Shown: in pieces, positions 3,799 to 7,268 of the stretch | Position numbering within the stretch: position 1 is the stretch's first letter | Layout: each line of letters opens with the position of its first letter | NCBI GenBank assembly: GCA_032560695.1 | Contig: JAWGHR010000021.1 | Coordinates: 1-7,268, forward strand | Direction of reading: 5' to 3' | DNA length: 7,268 nt | From: Peptoniphilus_A harei_B | GTDB taxonomy: Bacteria > Bacillota > Clostridia > Tissierellales > Peptoniphilaceae | Made by a program: the position numbers and the translations under genes | Notes under the pieces: generated by a model | The model's database searches: none | What the model was told of the DNA's origin: nothing | The model's input: only the letters and a program-made list of their open reading frames with translations

Positions 3799-6579
3799 AT
3801 GAACAAGAAATTTATTTCTCTAGTACTAGCACTAGTTATGGTACTAGGAACATTCACAAGTGTCTTCGCCGAAACAGCTAAACCTGCTGAAGCTAAAAAA
3901 GCTGAAGCTGGAGAAAAAGTTGAAAAAGTAGTTGGAAAAGATAACAAAATCCAATACATTATCGACAAAAAGCTAGTTGAAGGCTACGAAGACGGCACTT
4001 ACGGACTTGACAAAAACATCAAGAGATCCGAAATCACAAGATTACTTGTACTTGCTAACGGTAACGAAGAATTAGCAAAACAACTACAAGGATCAATGAA
4101 AATCTACTCTGACGTAGATACTAAGCACTGGGCAAACGGAGTTATCTCAGTAGGAACTACAGTTCCATCTGATGCTAACGGAATTGCTATGCTAGCAGGA
4201 TATCCTGATGGATCATTCAAGCCAGAAAACGACGTAACTTACGCTGAATTAGCTAAAATGCTTGTAGTTCTTGCTAAAAAAGACCTTACAGCAGAAATGG
4301 TTAAAAACGCTAAATGGGCAACTTCATGGATGACATGGGCAGCTCAATTAGGAATTCTTGACGACGTAAACGTTGTTGATTCTAACAAAGCAGCTAACAG
4401 AGCAGATGCATTCACTATGGTTTACAATGCTCTTTATGTAATGAAAGAATTCAAGAGAGTTCCAGCTAACGAAACAAGAGGTATTGTTTCTAACTTTACA
4501 AAAGACACTCTAACACTTAACCAAGATTCTAAAATGGAATACAAGGTTAATGGTGATACTGTAGTTGTAAAAGGAACTAACGGAGAAAGACAACAAGTTG
4601 CAAGACTTAACGATCTTGACTGGAAAGTTGCTGAAAAATACTACCTAGGTTCACTAGTTAGAATTCTTGTTAACGAAAAGAACGAAGTAACTCACATTAT
4701 CGAACTTGGTAACCCTAAAGAACTTGCTAGAGAAACAGTAGAAGGAAAAGTTGCTTTCGATAACTCTGTATGGAAAGGTGTTGCAGACAACACTGTTGAA
4801 ACTGTAAACTTCCCTTACACTGCTAAAACAGCAAAAGAAGCTCAAGACAAAATTAAAGCTAACGACACTTACGCAACAATTAAATTCAATGCAAACAACA
4901 TTGATGCTAAATACGTTGTATTCCACAACGTTATGATGGGTAATAAGAAAGTAAGCACTCTTGATCTTAAGATTAATGACAAAACTGAATTCTATGTTGC
5001 TAACCCAGCTAATAGCCAAATGAAGAAAGTTGCTAACGTTAACGAAGCACTTGCTCTTATTGGATTCCACAACTATGATGGATACAAACTAGCAGGCGTA
5101 TATGCAGGTTTCGATACTGATGGAATGAAAGCTAACTACAAAGCTATCAAATTCAATGAAAATGATAGACACACTGCAAAAGTTGTAGTATTTAACTTTG
5201 TAAACAAAGCAGCTGAAGGAGAAAAATTCAGAGTAATCGAATCATCTTCTTCTAAATTCATGACAACTCTTGAAAACACTGATGGTAAACTATTCGATAG
5301 AAACAATGTATTAGATACAGCAAGATTCCCATTAGAATATGGTGACAAACTTGACGTTATCGAAATTGATGATTACAGAACTGATTCTAATTACAAGACT
5401 CTAATTGATCACTCTTCTGCTAAATTCCCAATCGTTAAGATTACAAAAGTAGACTCTGACAAGAAATTTATCGAAATCGCTGATAAGAATGGCGAAAAAT
5501 CATTCCTAGACATCAGAGATGCAGATATCTTCTCAGCTAAGAGATACGGTAAGCTAGAAGAAGGAACAGCTATCCAATTTAGAGTTGAAAACCACGCAAC
5601 AGCTAAGGCTAACAACGTAGCTGAAGTTATTTCACTTCTTGGTGATGAAGATCTTAGAGATTCTATCGTAGGAATCCTTCCAACAGCTGACAAGGCTCAA
5701 AGAGTTGGATATGTTGTTGACGTTAAAAATGTTAATGGTGTATGGCACATGGTAGCTAAAGTTGATTACAACCTATTCGACGAAGCTGACAAGAATGGCC
5801 ACGCAACATATATCGTAGCTGACGAAGATGTAGAAGCTCTAAAAGAAGCAAAAGCTAATGGAACTAAGATTGCATTCAAGGTATTCGAAAGAAACTACAA
5901 TGGTCTATTCGTTGCAACTGACATCAGATACAATAATGAAGACCAAACTCCAATTCCAGGAGCAAAAGTTGAAAAGACTCTTACTGAATTAGTTGAAGAA
6001 GCAGCTAACAAATACGGTTTAAAAGCTGATAAATTAGTTAACTGTGCAGATCTTGAAGAAGCAGAAGCTATTCTTAAAAATCTTGACGCTAAACATGAAG
6101 CTCTAGGTGTATTTGGTGCTCCAAAATGGGATGAAGATAATGCAAAACACAAAGAATTTATTGACGCATTAAGAGAACAAATCGAAACAGTTAAAGGAAA
6201 CAAAGAAGCTGCAGTTACAGCTGCTAAGACTTTTGTTGATGGACTTGACTTAGGAAAAGTTGACTATGAAAAAGTTACAAAAGCTGGTCTTCTTGAATTA
6301 ATCAACAAAACTGCTGATGCTGACGAATTAAAAGCAATGGACGTAAAAGCTGTTGATATTGTTAGTATTGCACCACAAGCTAACAACAAGGCAGTTATTG
6401 TAGTTACAATTCAATCTAAAGGTACAGATTGTACAATTGAAAAAGATTACACTTTCATGATTGATCACAACTGTCCTAAAGAAAAGGAACTTACACCACT
6501 TAACCCATCTATAGTTGTTGTTAAAGATGACACTTGTTTTGTAAATGGAAAAGGTGTAGCAGTTTGTAAAGTAAACTAA
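3799..6579 (+). CDS. SLH-domain S-layer-like surface protein
   Basis: This 926-residue secreted protein has a signal peptide of basic MNKK, a hydrophobic core (5-20) and predicted cleavage after VFA (residue 24). Three SLH-like repeats follow at about 50-88 (GYEDGTYGLDKNIKRSEITR), 103-157 (YSDV..HWA...AGYPDGSFKPENDVTYAELA) and 173-213 (degenerate, GILDD...NRADAF). In SLH proteins these anchor the protein to pyruvylated secondary cell-wall polymers. The remainder (about 226-926) is unrecognised. It appears rich in beta strands, with similar small modules near 226-302, 545-615 and 635-710, then a mostly helical region (about 713-855) and a beta-rich C-terminus. All five cysteines lie at the C-terminal end (749, 878, 892, 913, 923). 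There is no LPXTG motif or C-terminal anchor. Strong RBS, tandem promoters, uniform codon use and a strong terminator point to high expression. It is transcribed alone. Its role as main S-layer subunit is inferred. Confidence 0.92.
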   Translation: MNKKFISLVLALVMVLGTFTSVFAETAKPAEAKKAEAGEKVEKVVGKDNKIQYIIDKKLVEGYEDGTYGLDKNIKRSEITRLLVLANGNEELAKQLQGSMKIYSDVDTKHWANGVISVGTTVPSDANGIAMLAGYPDGSFKPENDVTYAELAKMLVVLAKKDLTAEMVKNAKWATSWMTWAAQLGILDDVNVVDSNKAANRADAFTMVYNALYVMKEFKRVPANETRGIVSNFTKDTLTLNQDSKMEYKVNGDTVVVKGTNGERQQVARLNDLDWKVAEKYYLGSLVRILVNEKNEVTHIIELGNPKELARETVEGKVAFDNSVWKGVADNTVETVNFPYTAKTAKEAQDKIKANDTYATIKFNANNIDAKYVVFHNVMMGNKKVSTLDLKINDKTEFYVANPANSQMKKVANVNEALALIGFHNYDGYKLAGVYAGFDTDGMKANYKAIKFNENDRHTAKVVVFNFVNKAAEGEKFRVIESSSSKFMTTLENTDGKLFDRNNVLDTARFPLEYGDKLDVIEIDDYRTDSNYKTLIDHSSAKFPIVKITKVDSDKKFIEIADKNGEKSFLDIRDADIFSAKRYGKLEEGTAIQFRVENHATAKANNVAEVISLLGDEDLRDSIVGILPTADKAQRVGYVVDVKNVNGVWHMVAKVDYNLFDEADKNGHATYIVADEDVEALKEAKANGTKIAFKVFERNYNGLFVATDIRYNNEDQTPIPGAKVEKTLTELVEEAANKYGLKADKLVNCADLEEAEAILKNLDAKHEALGVFGAPKWDEDNAKHKEFIDALREQIETVKGNKEAAVTAAKTFVDGLDLGKVDYEKVTKAGLLELINKTADADELKAMDVKAVDIVSIAPQANNKAVIVVTIQSKGTDCTIEKDYTFMIDHNCPKEKELTPLNPSIVVVKDDTCFVNGKGVAVCKVN

Positions 6580-6646
6580 TTAAATAAGATTATTTAATTA
6601 GAATTAAAGATAAAACCTGAGAGGAAACTCTCGGGTTTTTCTTTTT
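6576..6646 (+). terminator. Terminator of the S-layer gene, with stop-codon palindrome
   Basis: AAAACCTGAGAG (6612-6623) and CTCTCGGGTTTT (6628-6639) form a 12-bp stem (one T-G pair) with a GAAA tetraloop, followed by T-runs up to 6646. This is a classic strong intrinsic terminator. Just upstream, CTAATTAAATA (6576-6586) and TATTTAATTAG (6591-6601) form a perfect 11-bp AT hairpin starting at the stop codon, which may protect the mRNA 3' end. Confidence 0.9.
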
Positions 6647-6691
6647 GTACATAAAAGTTTTTTTGGTAAAACTGTGTCATGAGCTGGCAGT

Positions 6692-7035
6692 ATGGCTGAA
6701 AAAGAAAATCTTAAGCTTCATATAAATTAGGAAGACTTGAAGAAAATTGCAGGGGATCTTAGGGAAATCAATAGTCATGATGATATAGAAGATAAGTCTT
6801 GTAAATTTTTAGAAAAAACAAAATCTTTATTTTCAAAAAAATTCAAGAACTTAAATATAAAAAATTTCCTAAAGAAAAACTTTTATTTCTAATTATTTTG
6901 GGCTTTACTATTTTAGTTTGCCTAATCTTACATAAATTATTGATTAAAAAAGAGGACTTGGCCTTTGGACCTATTGGTCCTGTATTGGAGGGACTTATAC
7001 CCATTCGGGCACGCGTACCCATTCGGGCATCGTAA
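6692..7035 (+). pseudogene. Decayed single-pass membrane protein gene
   Basis: From ATG 6692 the frame reads MAEKENLKLHIN and meets TAG at 6728-6730. It then continues EDLKKIAGDLREINSH and onward to a run of seven As (6835-6841). Adding one A would join it to the next frame, which reads KKIQELKYKKFPKEK and then a hydrophobic segment (about 6880-6945: LLFLIILGFTILVCLILHKL). That frame runs on into the repeat core at 6987 and stops at 7033-7035, so the original C-terminus is also lost. With an internal stop, a frameshift and an overwritten end, it is not expected to make a full protein. The family is not recognised. The layout of a charged cytoplasmic part followed by one membrane helix is all that can be said. 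Confidence 0.55.
6987..7032 (+). repeat. Repeat core copy C with 18-bp tandem duplication
   Basis: GGAGGGACTTA is followed by two tandem copies of an 18-bp module, TACCCATTCGGGCACGCG (6998-7015) and TACCCATTCGGGCATCG (7016-7032). The same module is present at 1543-1560 (minus), 2465-2483 (plus) and, diverged, 3107-3124. This copy has only the left half of the GC palindrome and interrupts the decayed gene. Confidence 0.75.
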
Positions 7036-7045
7036 AGAAAATAGT

Positions 7046-7160
7046 TAAAGACTTCGTCTTTATGAATTTATTTCTAAAACCGAAGGTTTTAATAATCCTT
7101 ATTGGATAGAAACTTAAAGAAGTTTCTTTAATAATCTTTTTTTGTAAAGCAGAGCTTTAC
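7046..7160. repeat. Array of four covarying hairpins
   Basis: Hairpins lie at 7046-7062 (TAAAGAC/GTCTTTA), 7075-7091 (TAAAACC/GGTTTTA), 7114-7131 (TTAAAGAA/TTCTTTAA) and 7144-7160 (GTAAAGC/GCTTTAC). Start spacings are about 29, 39 and 30 bp, close to the 27, 35 and 27 of the array at 78-183. Stem sequences differ while pairing is kept. The array lies between cores C and E. Confidence 0.75.
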
Positions 7161-7164
7161 TATG

Positions 7165-7268
7165 TTCTCTTGGAGGGGCTTAGGGGCATCGTGAGGCCCC
7201 TTGCCCCTCCAAACCACCCCCTTCACCCCACGTACGTTGAGTCCAAAAAAATCGGTCATGCTAAATTT
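7165..7268. repeat. Composite repeat copy E, inverted near-copy of 3039-3160, cut by window end
   Basis: The core palindrome GGAGGGGC (7172-7179)/GCCCCTCC (7203-7210) has GGGGC/GCCCC inside. It is followed by ACCACCCCC, the CACGTACGTTGAGTCC segment and the beginning of the AT tail palindrome (AAAAAAATCGG...AAATTT). Compared with 3039-3160 in inverted orientation, it has 2 mismatches in 104 aligned bases and lacks the 18-bp module. The element must continue beyond the window. Confidence 0.85.

Noticed and set aside
4654..6203. Several minus-strand frames of 70-138 codons inside the S-layer gene
   Set aside because: They are mirror frames of a strongly biased coding sequence, with low-complexity serine or valine-rich products.

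Overview
The window looks like low-GC Gram-positive (Firmicutes) DNA. The codons are AT-rich, Shine-Dalgarno sites are strong, promoters are of the TTGACA/TATAAT type, and there is a secreted SLH-domain S-layer protein. The combination recalls anaerobic cocci of the Tissierellia/Peptoniphilaceae (Anaerococcus or Peptoniphilus-like), but that assignment rests on overall impression, not on a marker gene.

Layout, left to right. (1) 1-183: a GC-rich palindromic repeat core followed by four short hairpins. (2) 264-1313: an intact Phd/YefM-type antitoxin gene whose toxin partner is missing. A 5'-truncated ATP-binding/winged-helix protein (HATPase_c_4 family) follows in the same reading frame, right after the antitoxin stop. 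(3) 1365-1718: another repeat copy with hairpins, a short gene remnant and a bidirectional terminator. (4) 1747-2415, minus strand: a complete HigB-HigA-type toxin-antitoxin operon with promoter and a palindromic operator around the -10. (5) 2425-3408: two diverged, oppositely oriented copies of a composite repeat with about 280 bp of gene-poor DNA between them, then more hairpins. (6) 3466-6646: a 926-residue SLH-domain S-layer-like protein with two candidate promoters, a structured leader that can pair with its own Shine-Dalgarno sequence, and a strong terminator. (7) 6692-7035: a decayed membrane-protein gene. (8) 6987-7268: further repeat cores and hairpins. The last of these is a near-identical inverted copy of the repeat at 3039-3160, so the S-layer unit lies between inverted repeats about 4 kb apart.

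The least ordinary content is not protein-coding. A modular intergenic repeat recurs five or six times and separates the gene modules. It has a polar order: hairpin array, GC-rich palindromic core with an optional 18-19 bp module, and an AT-rich tail palindrome. About 18 hairpins of roughly 17 nt share a TAAA...TTTA outline while their inner stem bases change in a compensatory way, which suggests selection on structure. The truncated genes fit the view that repeats mark recombination seams, but that is inference. The second point of interest is the S-layer leader: a 10-bp anti-Shine-Dalgarno match and three overlapping, partly exclusive hairpins suggest a cis-acting RNA switch.
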